Source: Davidsoniella eucalypti
Lineage: Eukaryota > Ascomycota > Sordariomycetes > Microascales > Ceratocystidaceae
DNA length: 64,000 bases
Reading direction: 5' to 3'
Assembly: GCA_004009845.1 (NCBI GenBank)
Contig: RMBW01000033.1
Location: forward strand, 1 to 64,000
The notes under the pieces were generated by a model. That model was given only the letters and a program-made list of their open reading frames with translations, ran no database searches and was not told the DNA's origin. The translations under genes and the position numbers were made by a program. Each line of letters begins with the position of its first letter. Position 1 is the first letter of the stretch. Below, one piece after another: positions 35,017 to 46,973 of the stretch.

Positions 35017-36145
35017 TTTAATAGAGCTTGCAATAGATGCCATTCGAAAAGCGAGAAAAAAAGGTAAAGCTAGAGATGAATCTAGACCAAGTATGATTGG
35101 TGAATAGAGAATGTCCAATATCTCAAATGATGATAGATTGAATCAATAGAAGAAAGAAGGGACGTTTGTGGCTCGATTGATGTTTCCTGGACCACTTTTT
35201 ATACATGATGTTAATTCCTAAGAGGTAGCTTCCTGTTTTAGTCGGGGTTGTTGCATTTCCCCAAACAGGGTTAACTAAATGCATGCTGTAGATTCGTAAA
35301 TTCTTCAATTGCCTGCTCGTTTCCTTTTTGCTAATATTTGGCAAGTTGCTCCGAAGTCCGACTCTACGATTCTGCAATTACTTGCTGTGGCAATTATAGT
35401 AGAATCTTATAGTAAGTTTTTTTTTCAATTTTTTTTTTTCATTGTAACTGTTCTAACTTCAAAATAATATTGTGTTGTCTTGGTTCTATAAACTATCCGT
35501 TTTAACTATATGTATGTAAGCACTCTGATTGAGGATGTGTCTTTCTTGAGCTGTCATAATTCGATTTATAGATATAAACATGGCAGTTTATCCTCTTTTC
35601 GCCATCTCACCCTTTCACTTCCTTTCAATAAAAACCAAGTCGGATAGATACAATCATTATTCACTCTATTTCTGGGTTGTTGATCCGAATCCCGATTGCC
35701 AATGGAAGATTTGAAGGATCCGGATGACAAAGCTACCGAGGTAGAAATCAAGAAACTCAAATACCGTCCCGCATATATCGGACTTAGGGTTACTAATATA
35801 CAGCTGAAGAAAAAACAAACAACCTCTGCCCGGAAGATCTGAATTGCGATTGTGGGTCAAGTTGATACATAGTGTCGGCTTCACTTTATTTGTCTTTTCT
35901 ATAGTAATCAGATTGAATAGATTAAAAATGAAGTTAAGATTGGGTATCTCAATTAACTATTGTGTTTGTACACTATACGATTGACAGCAAACTAGCCCGT
36001 TGACTATTGCCACAGGACGACGAGAACCGCCACATCTACGCCAACATTTGATAGTCGTATCTCGAGAATTAGACCTAGCTTCTGACACATTTGGCACATC
36101 TCGTCCCAGACTCTTTACCCATGGCCAGAAGCGAAGCTTGAGCTT
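35017..36145. promoter_or_regulatory. Spacer between AAR2 (3' end) and the GST gene (5' end)
   Basis: About 1.1 kb contains the GST promoter and the AAR2 3' UTR, both on the minus strand. It is AT-rich with T runs near 35,417-35,440. A telobox octamer occurs at 35784-35791. No gene is seen. Confidence 0.45.
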
Positions 36146-37762
36146 CTAGCTCCAAGATACTCGATCCTTTTCTCTTCCATTGGAATCCAAGTCCACCACA
36201 GTCGCTGCATATTCGCCACGTTCGTCTTCGTCCTCAAGATCTGGAACACCGAGATACACCACCTCGCCATCTTCAAGCATGGCTGGCCCTTCTCGGATAT
36301 AGTCAGTCGATGTATCGAATCCAATATCTTCCAACTCTGATATTAGTCGAGTATAAGTAGCTAGAACTGCTGCTGCATCGGATGACTTGTAAGACCTGTC
36401 GTCCAATGCTTCCTGAATGCGTCGACCGTAGACAATTACGGCAAGACGAAAATGCGTCATGTTTTCTGTCGTCGGATCGTGGAAACTGCTGTTGGCAAGA
36501 AGCCGAGCATCGTACCGTGCTTGTGCTGATAGAGTAGACAAGAACAAACCTGTCAGACGTGGGCGTTCTTCGGCAAGACGATATGCGCGGAGGAATACGC
36601 GAAGAATCATGTTCCACCACTGCCCCAAACAATGCGCATTGCCCAAATGAGTGCCCAGTAAGTAAGCAAGTTGGAACTCACCAATGAGATCGGCCTCATT
36701 TTTTAATGACGACACCTTGTTCAAGATATATGTCGTAGAATCAAGCGCTGCCTCTGTACGCTCGGAACCAAACGTGTTGGTATTGTAGGTGTGTTCACCA
36801 GGCGTTAATAGGAAATGTAACTTGCGCTCACTATCAACGTTCTTCGACCCGCCAGCTACAAGCTTGGAGTTGAGCAATTCTTCAGATGCGGTCAGGATAT
36901 CACCCTCCACACTATCAGATGTATTGAAGATCCAGGGTCCAGATGTTTCTCCCAGAACACGGTTGAGTACCGCAGGTGTGATACATGAAGTCATGATGGA
37001 CCATGGACCGCCAGGCAAGACCGTATAAGCTGCCTCATCATCGCCAGGTTCCATGGGCGGTTTGTTATAGTCGTAAATAGTAAACTTCTCTGTCTTTTCC
37101 TGAGCGGCTAAGTTCATGTGTTCCGCCTTTTCCGGCAAAGGTTGTACAAACGTCTCATTATCCACATCCCAGACCACAGCATGGGTTTCACACGAGCCCT
37201 GCGTAACCAAGACCACGCCAGATCTTAGGCTTTTATCTGTCGTCGCCGATGAAAAGACAAAATGTGCGCCACGGGGCAGATTAACCACACCACGGAAGTC
37301 AGCTGGTCGAAAGGACACAGAGTCGACGCCGACCAGCGCGCCCCCACGGATACCTCCGACTAGCAGCGTATCGCACTCAGCCGATGGCGGCTCGGAGGAT
37401 TTTCTGAGCAGAGAAGAGAACATTTTAGCTGCCGACGACGGATCTAGTAGATCAGAACGGCGGGGTTGAGGCTCTGATGCTCGATAAAGGTGGTGATGTT
37501 GACGGTGCGTAGAACTGCCAGTCAAAAGGATACGGGGAGGAGTGTTTAAGTGGTCACGAGAATGAGATCCCGAATGCGATGGCTCAGATACCGACGATGA
37601 GCTGATTGGTGAGTGGACACGCAAGGTCCCAAACGGGATAGATCCAATAGCTGGGATAGACGTGTGTGATGAAGAAGATTTAGGTGCCGGCGAAGGCTCG
37701 ACTGGCTCTACAATAGAAGTGCGTGCTTTGCGATATTGCTGGTAAGCAGGAGGTTTCTTTTG
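36146..37762 (-). CDS. AAR2: Aar2, U5 snRNP assembly factor (5' exon unresolved)
   Basis: The conserved core is one frame from the ATG at 37423 to the stop at 36146, 425 residues. It shows TLLVGGIRGGALVGVDSVSF, GVVNLPRGAHFVFSSAT, QLAYLLGTHLGNAHCLGQWW, ILRVFLRAYRLAEERP and EDIGFDTSTDYIREGP, matching the AAR2 N-terminal and helical domains. Aar2 holds Prp8 in a precursor U5 snRNP in the cytoplasm and is exchanged for Brr2 in the nucleus. The same frame stays open upstream to 37762 and encodes a Ser/Pro-rich extension without an ATG. It begins at CTAAC...ATTGTAG, which looks like a 3' splice site, so a further 5' exon may exist, but I could not place one with matching phase. The true N-terminus is therefore either residue 1 at 37423 or an upstream exon. 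Confidence 0.85.
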   Translation of the reverse strand, partial: QKKPPAYQQYRKARTSIVEPVEPSPAPKSSSSHTSIPAIGSIPFGTLRVHSPISSSSVSEPSHSGSHSRDHLNTPPRILLTGSSTHRQHHHLYRASEPQPRRSDLLDPSSAAKMFSSLLRKSSEPPSAECDTLLVGGIRGGALVGVDSVSFRPADFRGVVNLPRGAHFVFSSATTDKSLRSGVVLVTQGSCETHAVVWDVDNETFVQPLPEKAEHMNLAAQEKTEKFTIYDYNKPPMEPGDDEAAYTVLPGGPWSIMTSCITPAVLNRVLGETSGPWIFNTSDSVEGDILTASEELLNSKLVAGGSKNVDSERKLHFLLTPGEHTYNTNTFGSERTEAALDSTTYILNKVSSLKNEADLIGEFQLAYLLGTHLGNAHCLGQWWNMILRVFLRAYRLAEERPRLTGLFLSTLSAQARYDARLLANSSFHDPTTENMTHFRLAVIVYGRRIQEALDDRSYKSSDAAAVLATYTRLISELEDIGFDTSTDYIREGPAMLEDGEVVYLGVPDLEDEDERGEYAATVVDLDSNGREKDRVSWS

Positions 37763-40700
37763 CTACAATATGTTAGTTTGAGAAGCACATGTCGTTTTAA
37801 TTACTATTTGGAAACGCTATCTAGTGGCGTTGCAAAGGAGCGACTTGCCAGTTTGGTGTGTGTATACGTTCCAGAAAGTGAGCGATGTCGCTACCGTTTC
37901 TCCGGCATCCTGGAAGTTTATTTGAGAAACACCGGTGGTTGAGATATAGTTCTCAGAAGCGAGTTTTATGATTCTAGGTGTCGAGCCAAGCGGTATTATC
38001 AGTCTAAACTAGCAAAAGACTAGAGACTTGATTATCGTCAATGGTGTAGTGGTGCATAGAAAGACAGAGGTTGCTACGTTTTTGCTGTTTGTTGACTGCG
38101 GTGCTGCTTAATGATTGACTGAGTTCTATCCAATCAGATGAGGAACTGGAAACAAATTATACTCGCGAAATGATGGAAAATATTCGAAAAAGAGAAATAT
38201 GCCAGCCTAACGATGATGATCTTGTCATGATTGCCCCAAACTTTTATTTACATTAGTTTCCCAATTGGTAATCGGATATCTCGATGATTTGAGATCCACG
38301 GATAACCCTACAGTGAAGGGTTTCAATACACGTGATCCTTTGTGTGACGCAAACGGTCAGACCACAAACAAGCTAATGGCAAGTGGTCTTATTTAGTGAA
38401 GGCAAAAAGGCAAAAATCATCTACACCATAAACTATTGGCAAATATAGGATAAGCCCCCCATGTGGAGTTTTATCGGATTTCCTTCTTTTTGTTTCTTCT
38501 TCGTTAGTACGATTTTGTAATGTTTTTTGATCAAGTTGATGTACACCACAAGTCACTAGACAAAGTACGAACTGGCTCATATACTAAAAGGTTAAAAGGC
38601 TAAAGAAAATAGTAATCGGAAGCCTCAGCCATGGGTGTTTGATACGCGATGGATGTCCTTGTGAATATTTATACGCTGTTCATGATTCAACAAAGCAATC
38701 CAGAAAGGAAGAAAACCATCGAGCGAGAACTCCATTGTCATGATGAATAAGGAATATGTGATGAAGAAAAAAAAACCCAAGTTACGCATTTGGTCACCCA
38801 CGTGATGGCGAATATATGAGAAATATTTGATCAAACAGAATGCGAGCGCAAAGGGGGATGTGCAAATTACCCTAACATTGATCAAGTTCAATGGCAAAAG
38901 ATATTTTCTGCATAGGCAATAAAAAAAAAAAGACTGTAAACAGATATGACTAAAGTATCATTTTCCAGTATCTGCTAGTTGTTAAATAAGATAGCCGTAT
39001 GCAGACATGAGATTACATCATAGAATTGCCATCATAGTTGGCCATGTTCGAGGTACCAAGCTACCGATGCAAACTGTGTTATCTGTTGACTACAACTTTC
39101 TGGAATTTCGGCGTTATATGTACGGCCTTATCCGAGGATAAATTTCTTTTTAACTTTAGTAATCAGATGGCTCTATAGTGTGTTCCACCGTAGTGATACT
39201 ATCTGTAGGTACTCTATCATGGTCTACATGGTAACTTGTTCGACATACACTCACTCTTGGCCTTTCCAGTCTCAAAAGCAATAGTCAATATCTCGAGCAG
39301 GTTGGCCCAACGCTCCTAGCAATTTCTAGCTTGAACGGCACAAATTTGGCTCTAGTGTCGAGGTTTAGTGCTGGCGCTGGGTATGTTTACTTGTTATTTT
39401 CTTTTTTTTTTTGTAGTTTTAGTGATTTTAAGACAACACTACGAACCCTGTACCATTTCGATGAACAAAGTTTAAAATCAAACGTTAAATCATCCGTTGA
39501 TTATTTAGAACTTAAGGAATCTCAAGTCGAGTGTAAATGGCATGGAAGATTGCTTGTATTGAATCACCATTGGGGACTTACTCTTCCCGAGATCTTTTAT
39601 CTTTCTTATCCTATATTTCGAAAGAGAAGACATGTGCATACTAACAAAGAAATGCTGCTATATATCTGGAAGTGTAACTAAGATAACTATATAGGATCAT
39701 AGTTTTGAAGTTTGTGTAATGTAAGACAATCTATGAAACGAAACAAACAAAGAAATGAAAAAAAAAAAAGAAACTCCGAGACTATAGTATGTTTATAGGG
39801 CAAACAAATGTCTTACAAAATATGTGAAACCTTTGACTTTTTTCTACTCACATTCTTCCCCGAAAAAAATATTGTGGTGTAACATATTTCACATGAATGA
39901 TCTAGATATCGTGATCTTTGTGGCTCATTCCACAGAGTACAAAATTCAAGACAAACATGTTTCTTGTGTTCAGAATAACATTACCTTAGAGGGCAAAAAC
40001 TTTGATAATATTTTATATGGTGACATTCACAGACATCATTCTAGTAAGGTTTTTTTTTGTAATGTAACGAATGTATTGGTCGCCTCTGAGGCCGTCGAGT
40101 TTAAGAATAAATGAAAACAAAAGCGAGATAGTAGAAGAATTCCCAAACTAACATATCGGCAATATATATCAAGAAATCACAGCATGTCCTTTTATCGAAC
40201 CCAATCCATTGTCTAGGTCATTCTATAATATGAAGAATCAAGTTCAAGTTCGAGAAGGCTGTTGAGAAAGTGATATAGTGATTTTGCTATATCTTGTTAG
40301 AGGATACAAAAGAATGCCCGAGCAAAACCAAGGTATTTCCTGAACCAAGAATCAAACAAAACATAAAAGTAGCAAAGTGCAAAGAATGTAGAAATAAATA
40401 CTGTCAAGATAAAGACGGTACAAAATGAAGGAATGATAGCGAAAACAGAAGAGTATAACTCTGAAAAAAAATCCCACCCAATTTAGGCAGGTATACCATG
40501 AAGCCTTGAAACCGGTGTACAATAAAAATATAGCAAAAGACCAAACATACAACGAAATCCGCCCATCACCAAAAGTGAGAAAGAGTAAAAAAATAAAAAC
40601 AAGAAATAAACGCCGGAGATCAGTGGTTGAACGCCCGTTGTATACCATCAAGATAATATAAACAAATGACAAGAGAAAGAGAAAAGAGATAACCCCCCCG

Positions 40701-40982
40701 ACCGTTTTAATGCAATGCGTGAGTAGTAGTGTGAGAATGGCCGTGTCGTCGTGTAACGGGAAATAGCCGATAAAGAGATGAAAAGACAAGAGAGAAAGTA
40801 ATGAACACATCAAAGCAATGCGTGGGATGCGTGAAGGAGAACAAAAATAACAAAAGATGAAAGGTGGGGGTATCTTGATCTGGTGGCCAAAGGAGGCTTG
40901 TTGTGCCAGACCATAGCATACCATTTACAGCCTCAGTATATCGGAAATTCGGCTATCGGATATACATTTGCAGAAGCTGTCT
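37763..40982. other. Spacer between zinc-finger gene (3' end) and AAR2 (5' end)
   Basis: About 3.2 kb without a supportable gene. It should include AAR2 promoter or leader sequence near 37,763-38,100 and the zinc-finger 3' UTR near 40,350-40,982, where the minus strand is U-rich and gives a chance hydrophobic frame of 190 codons. Other ORFs show no motif. A 10-base match to the 5S box at 38791-38800 is isolated. Confidence 0.45.
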
Positions 40983-42616
40983 CTAGTAGTGGTGGCCGCC
41001 GTGGGGACCGGATTGGTCGGTGTGGCCGCTAGGGCCAGTTCCAGAAACACCGTCGTTGGCGCCGTCATTAGCAGGCGGGAAGGTGTACGGGTAGGACTGG
41101 TAGCTGTGGCCGCTGTTGTAGTCGGGGATTCCGTGGTGGCTGTTGGTAGCGGAAGGAGGAGGGTACGAATTTGAGACGTAGCCAGAAGTAGGAGCCATCT
41201 GAGGCAAGGGCATCTGGGACATTGGGCGCTGGGACGCGTACAGCTCGGGAGGTGTAGAGCTACCAGCACCGTTGGGCTGAGCGCTACCGACCTTGCGGGC
41301 AGCTTCCTGATTGGCCTTGCGGCGGGCCTCTGATTCCTTCTTGCGAGCTTTCCAGATCTTACGGATTTCCTTGAACTCTGTAGGGACGAGTGTTAGTGCG
41401 GTCTCTTCACATACAATAAATCGTAGTCTGTATGTTGACTTACCCTCAGGGGTGCGCTTAGGACCGTGGCCTTGCATGGTGACATGGGCGTTTAGGTGGT
41501 TGAGAGTGCCGTAAGCCTTCTCACACTTGTCCTCCCAGTTGCACTTATACATGCGCTCGATCTCCTCGAAGCGGCGACGGGGGCGCTTGTGCTGAGTAGA
41601 TCCAGGAATGCTCACAAAAGAGTACTGCGCATAGTGTTGTGTTAGTAGGGCAAGCTCATTGCGGCGTCTTAAGCTCGCACATATTGTGAAAACATACGTT
41701 ACCGACGGGACCAGAGGCGCTAGGGTGGATTCCGGGCTGGCCATGGGAGCGAGGAGCGGCAACTCCAGGCTGGGCCTGGGCAAACTGCTGGGCAGAGGAG
41801 ATGGCAGGCGGATAAGACGGCCACTCGCTTTGGGTACGGTACGACGAAGGAGCACTAGGGTAGCCGTGGGTAGAAATTTCAGGCGGGTACTGGCTGGCGC
41901 CGGTGGTGTAGTTGGCCTGCGGGTTGGAGTAGGCAGAGGTAGGGCCACTGTAATAGTTGCCCGAAGCTGTGGTTGAGAAAGCAGTTAGCGCGACTGGGTC
42001 TTGGTAGGGGTTTTTTGGCATGTTCCATCTGTTTTCCTGAGCGCATGTCGATGTCACACGAACGTGCTAAGTCGGTCGTTTTCTCTGTCTCTCGTGTCTT
42101 GTTTTTGGGTGCCAGGAAATACAGAGGCGTCGGTCGTGTTACGCCAGTCTTGATGCTGTGAAGAAACTTACTGGCGCTGGTCTGCGAATGGCTCATAGCC
42201 ATCGGCTGAGCAGGGACAGTGTATCTGGGCATGTCGGTTCCGTAGGGAGTGGTGTTTCGGCTGTGGTGGATGATGCTGGGAGCCTGCGAGCTAGCCAGGC
42301 TGGAAGGCGACGGGTGAGCTACCGACTGGGCCTGGGACACCGAAGAATGGGCAGCCGGGCCAGAGGGCGATCCGTAGAGCGCCGAGTAGTCGCCAGCTGA
42401 GAAGGCGGGTTTGTCAGAGCGCACATTCTTGAAAGAGGGGCCGGACGCTGGGACGAAGAGAAGCAAAACGAAAGGACGACAACCAAAAACAAGACGAGCG
42501 CGAGAAAGACGAGGCTAGACTGGAATACTTGCACGGTTTGGGTACTTACAGGGCTGGGCAGAATAGTCGTTGGGACGTTGGTCCATGGTGCGAAGCGGTT
42601 GAGTGTGGACTGGCAT
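40983..42616 (-). CDS. C2H2 zinc-finger transcription factor, YPR022C-like
   Basis: Exons 42550-42616, 42172-42447, 41698-41966, 41444-41624 and 40983-41377 give 395 residues. A single C2H2 finger (C232-x5-C238-x12-H251-x5-H257) lies in YKCNWEDKCEKAYGTLNHLNAH, followed by GHGPKRTPEEFKEIRK, a basic helix-forming segment (KARKKESEARRKANQEAARK). Both resemble the conserved block of yeast YPR022C and its filamentous-fungal relatives. The flanks are disordered, rich in Ser, Pro, Gln, Tyr and Gly, and the C-terminus ends GPHGGHHY. It probably binds DNA in the nucleus; targets are unknown. Four introns of 102, 205, 73 and 66 nt are GT-AG. The start at 42616 is the first ATG in frame of the exon; a second in-frame ATG at 42586 (MDQRPNDYSAQP) is an equally good candidate. 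Confidence 0.85.
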
Positions 42617-45400
42617 GGTGTTAGAGTGGTGTCGATGCGACAAAAAAGAGACAGCGTAGAAATAGCAGAAGAAAGAAGGGAGCCCCCAGAACAAAAAGAA
42701 ATAAGAAAGAAAAAAAAGCGGCTGTGCTGGAGGGGGCAACGAAAATAGAGATATTTTCTTCTTGGTGATGGGTTCAGTGCAAAATCGAGTCTGCTCGGAA
42801 ACCACGATGACGTTGTTTGTACTGCTGCTTTTGAGTTGGGACACGGGCAGAGAAAGCCCAGAGACCAGGCGCGAAACGATAATTATTTCCGATAAAGACA
42901 GAGCACCAATGACTACAATGGCGGATATTGATGCAGCGATAGCGAAATATAAGGCGAATCGGCACGAACAGCGACGATAGCAGCGCCGAAGAAAACAAAG
43001 GGTTGAGGGTTGGCGAGGTGGGAAGAAGAAAGGGAAAAGAAGACAGAATAGAAATCAGAGGGAAGATATAAACAATGCAAGCGCGCGACGAGTAATTGCC
43101 TTGCGATTAAACACCGGATTCGGGTCTGGTGGGGAGCTGGAACTCGGCTCGGCCAATAACAGAGATGAAGGTAGATGAGAGGCAGGAAGGTCTGAAGAGG
43201 AAGACGTCGATGGACAGAGGCATATAAAATAAAAAAGACTGGGAGCTGCAATTGGAGAGTGGTGTGTATGTGGGTGGGTGTGTGATTTCCGGATTCGAAA
43301 AGACGGAATTGGAGGAGACATATGACATGTGAATAGAGAGGTAACAGGCGTGTGCATATGTTTCAAGGCAGGCAGAGCCAGCAACCAAGGGCTTGGGCGG
43401 TGGGAGGCGTGGAAGAAATAAGAAAGAAGAGCAGAGTGGCAGCAGAAACAGAGAGCCAGAACGAGACTTACTTGACGGGTGGTAAGAGAGATGGCAGAGA
43501 ACAAGTGAGTGCAGGTCGAAGGTTGCAGTTTGCGCGTAGAGCAGGCAGAGCAGGCGGGTGATGGTGAGAAAGAAGAAAAGAGAAAAGAAAGAAAATGAAA
43601 CCAAGAGATAGGTTGAGCAGTGGCCTGGGTGGATGGTACGCTGTCGGTACAGCACGGTACAGCACGGTACAGCACGGTAGTAGTCGTCCAGGGAAGAAGA
43701 GGAGGACAGCAGCGTGTGGAGTCTGGCAGGTGTTCTCTGGCGTCTCTGGCGTAGGTGGTCTGGCGTAGTTGGGAGCAGAGAAGAGAGATTGGAAGACTGC
43801 TGGCGGGATGCTTCGCTTTCACGTTCACTTTGGCAAGAAAGAAGATGCTTCGCGGGAAGAGTAGCGCAGTCAGGCTGTGGGGGGGGCAGGAGCCGGATCC
43901 AAACTTATATAGAAAGCCAAAGTCCAGCGGCGAAGAGGGAAAAAACAGAAATAAAATAGCGAGTTTAGGTCTGCCCAGGCCCCAGAAAATAAAACGCACT
44001 AGGTTGTTTGCGGCGACCAGAACGGCACTAGAGCGCAAGAAGGCGTGTGAAGGTGGGATACGCGATGGGGGAGACGATGACGGGCAGCAGAGCAGAGTAT
44101 TGCATATATCGAGACAAAGAGAAAGAAGCCCGCAGAGAAGCTGCTCGGAGGAGCAGACGAAGGAAATTAGCTAGAACGGCCACTGGGTATACATATATAT
44201 ACATATAACATATATAGTATGTGTTATACTTGGTGCTGAACATGGCTGGGGTGTGCCACTGGCTCCCATTAAATACATTAATTCGCGTACGGCACCGCTG
44301 ATACACACACCCCTCGGTTTTTCCAGGATAATAAATGCAAATTGGCGTGATAAATGGCATATAAAATATCGTGAGTCGAGACAGAAACATCCGCTGCGAG
44401 CCGCTGCCAGAACAGCGAGTGGCATCTTGCCCTGGAACAAGAAGCAAAGAACACGGAGACACAGCGAAAGAGCCGCTGAGTCTGCCATGTCGCTCCTGTG
44501 CCGAGCTGCCTGCGAGTCTGTATGTCGACTCGACGTCAGAATGTATAGCAGCGGCTTATGCAGCAGGCCGTCTTCTCCGCGTAGCGTCTCGGCTGGGCTG
44601 CTGAGGCTTATCTTGGTGTCTGGGTGCTTTCTGTGTAGCACTTCTTAGCGTAGCACGTACGTCTCCATACCGCACTGCACATGTCTGGCGGACTAGCAAA
44701 GAGCCACAAGAGGTGCTGTTTGTGCGGCTGAGACCTGTGCTTGCATCGTCACGGGCTCGAGTCTTCTTTTCTTTCTCTCTGGCTTCCATTCTGTGCGCCA
44801 CGCTCTCGCTGGCATTGTTCTTCTCGCCCGTGTCTCTCTCTCCGCCTGCACAACACCAGCACGGCTTCTTTCTTCCCTGGCAAAGTATCGAGGGAATGTC
44901 GGAGAGAAATACGCCGTACATCACAGAGTCTCTCTCTTGTGCATTTCTGTGCCGCCTTATTACAGATACTTTCCAGGTGGCCGCCGATCCAGCAAATACA
45001 AATACCACACCGCTTACGGGCAGTCCATTGCACACTTTTTCGTAGCCTTTGAAAACGCCCAAACTGGTTTGCCGATATCATCATTCTTGGTCTACGGACT
45101 CACCATGTCTAGCTGCACCGTGTGGATTCACAGCCAGACACACAGTGTACTTGGGTCGATAAATCCGGTAAATGCACCGCTGTTAGGGTTCTGCGCACCC
45201 TAAGCCGCCACGCCCACGCTGGTGAAAACTTTTTTCTCTTTTTTCTCTTTTTTCGTCTCTGTTTGCCTCTCTGCTTTCGGAGCGTTGCAATGAGGTCACC
45301 GAAAGAGTCCAGAGCTTCGTCACTGCTCTTTTACTCCTTTCGGTTTTCCAGTGTGTGCACCTGTCAGACACAAAACAGCGTCTAATTCTCAACAGAACAG
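42617..45400 (-). promoter_or_regulatory. Very long pyrimidine-rich leader/promoter of the zinc-finger gene
   Basis: On the minus strand 42,620-44,040 is C/T-rich and gives long but repetitive, Ser/Leu/Phe/Pro-rich frames (for example 43055-44038), the usual by-product of a fungal 5' leader. Several upstream ATGs are present. 44,040-45,400 is more GC-balanced, with overlapping frames on both strands and no recognisable product. A 10-bp tandem repeat lies at 43645-43679 and a telobox octamer at 45183-45190. Confidence 0.4.
43645..43679. repeat. 10-bp tandem repeat, CGGTACAGCA x 3.5
   Basis: Three perfect units and a half unit follow each other. It sits within the presumed leader of the zinc-finger gene. 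Confidence 0.8.
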
Positions 45401-46507
45401 TGATATAGCGCTGTCAAGCACGTCTAGTTGACTCAATATACAGACTAGATGGCCGCTACAGCTCTTCTAAAACGCGGTCTAATGAACACTAAAACCACGG
45501 CCAATCGCTCTAGTTTGCTGAATCTTTACGCTGCAGATGCCGGATCAATGAGCATTGATAACGAAGCCAAAGACAAAAAGAAAGGGTGCCTATCCGGAAA
45601 TCCAGAAATTGGGAAAGGATCTGCATGAAAAAAAAGACATGGTCGGCTTCAGAAGGACAGAGCGTCTTTGGAGGCCTTTTGTTTTCATGGTATGAATTGA
45701 CTACTAAATTCTCATCATCTTAATTCCAAAGCCTCGGATTAGCCTTAGCTTTAAGAAAATATTAAAATAATAAAAAAGTATATAATAAAAAAAACCCAAC
45801 GCGTCCATGTTTTGAGTTCTGCCGCTGCTCTCGATCTTGCAAAGCACTGGCCTTTTCTTGTTCTTTATTTATCTATTGACTCGGTCGTTCTCCTGCTTTC
45901 TGTTATTCTTTATGGTTTCTCTAAGTCAAAACACAGACGTCCACCATAGAGAGAAGATGAATCATCAATTTGGCTTTGACTGGGGAAACCAAAAGAAGCA
46001 ACGCCGATCACTTCAGAAGTGTCAGACTCTAAGGCGCTGATCATTTTGGAAATAAAACTTTTTGAGTTTTCTTTCAGCACTCTTGATTTGCATATCCTTT
46101 TATTTTATTTTATTTTTTATTAATCCCTCTGTGTGTGTTTTTTATTTTTATTAATCTCTCTCTTTTTTCGTTTCAAGATCACACAAGGATAGTAAGAAAA
46201 TCAATCGCCACAAGTCATTAGTAATAATTCCATAACGAACCCCAATCGATGCCCATTTTTTTTTCCTCAACCATCGTGACCTTTTTTTCGTCTTTTCTCT
46301 TGTCCTGCCTCCTGCATTTATTTCATCCTGTTTTATCTATAGAAGGAGGGGCTCGACGTGGGGAAGCTTTCTTATTATAGTGGAGTTTATTTTATTATTT
46401 GAAAATCTAATTTTTGAGTTATATAACTGTGTCAAAAGAAAAAGCAAGAATAAACACACTCATTTGCTCCTCCGACTTGCGGCCGTCGGCATCTGTGATT
46501 ATTGATC

Positions 46508-46584
46508 TTTTGATCTCTGAGTTTTGATCTGTGATTTTTTATCTCTGGCTTTTGATCTCTGGCTTTTGATCTCTGGCTTTTGAT
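46508..46584. repeat. 14-bp imperfect tandem repeat, TTTTGATCTCTGGC-type, about 5.5 copies
   Basis: Units of 13-15 bases run head to tail. The last full two are identical (46550-46563 and 46564-46577) and the earlier ones differ by a few bases. This indicates local slippage or unequal exchange. Confidence 0.8.
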
Positions 46585-46973
46585 AGTAGTCGAGTCGTCT
46601 ATCTCGGGCGACCCTTCCGTGTGAAGCTTCTATCTACTATTATTTGATGTTCTAGAGTCTCCTTTCGTGTCCTGACTTCGTCTCGAGTGTTTGCAACGGC
46701 AGTAATTGCTTTTGGAACGTCTTGGTCTATCTTAGGGTTAGTCACTTCCTCATATCAAGCCAAAAAGCCCCGGTCACTGCTGTACAAATCCTAGTAGTCA
46801 GTCAGTAGTTGCCAATACGACTGACTACATAGTATCTAGCTGAGCTAGCCCAAGTAAACACTTACCAACCTAGGTAGACAGGCGAACCTTCGAATGGAGG
46901 AAAGAACACCCAATGCACTGGGAAGGAACCAAGCTCTATCACATAGTTCCCGACCAAATAGCGCAATTGCAAG

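Noticed and set aside
38791..38800. Ten-base TGGTCACCCA as in the 5S box C region
   Set aside because: No other 5S segments surround it at the right spacing.
40352..40924. 190-codon hydrophobic minus-strand frame downstream of the zinc-finger gene
   Set aside because: It lies in U-rich presumed 3' UTR sequence. Composition is Phe/Leu/Ser from T-rich codons, with no domain and no conserved pattern.
43055..44038. 327-codon minus-strand frame upstream of the zinc-finger gene
   Set aside because: It is a by-product of C/T-rich leader DNA, dominated by Ser, Leu, Pro and Phe with no motif. Overlapping frames are similarly open.
44556..45062. 168-codon minus-strand frame overlapping long plus-strand frames
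   Set aside because: Several frames on both strands are open in this GC-balanced stretch, which points to chance. No family resemblance.
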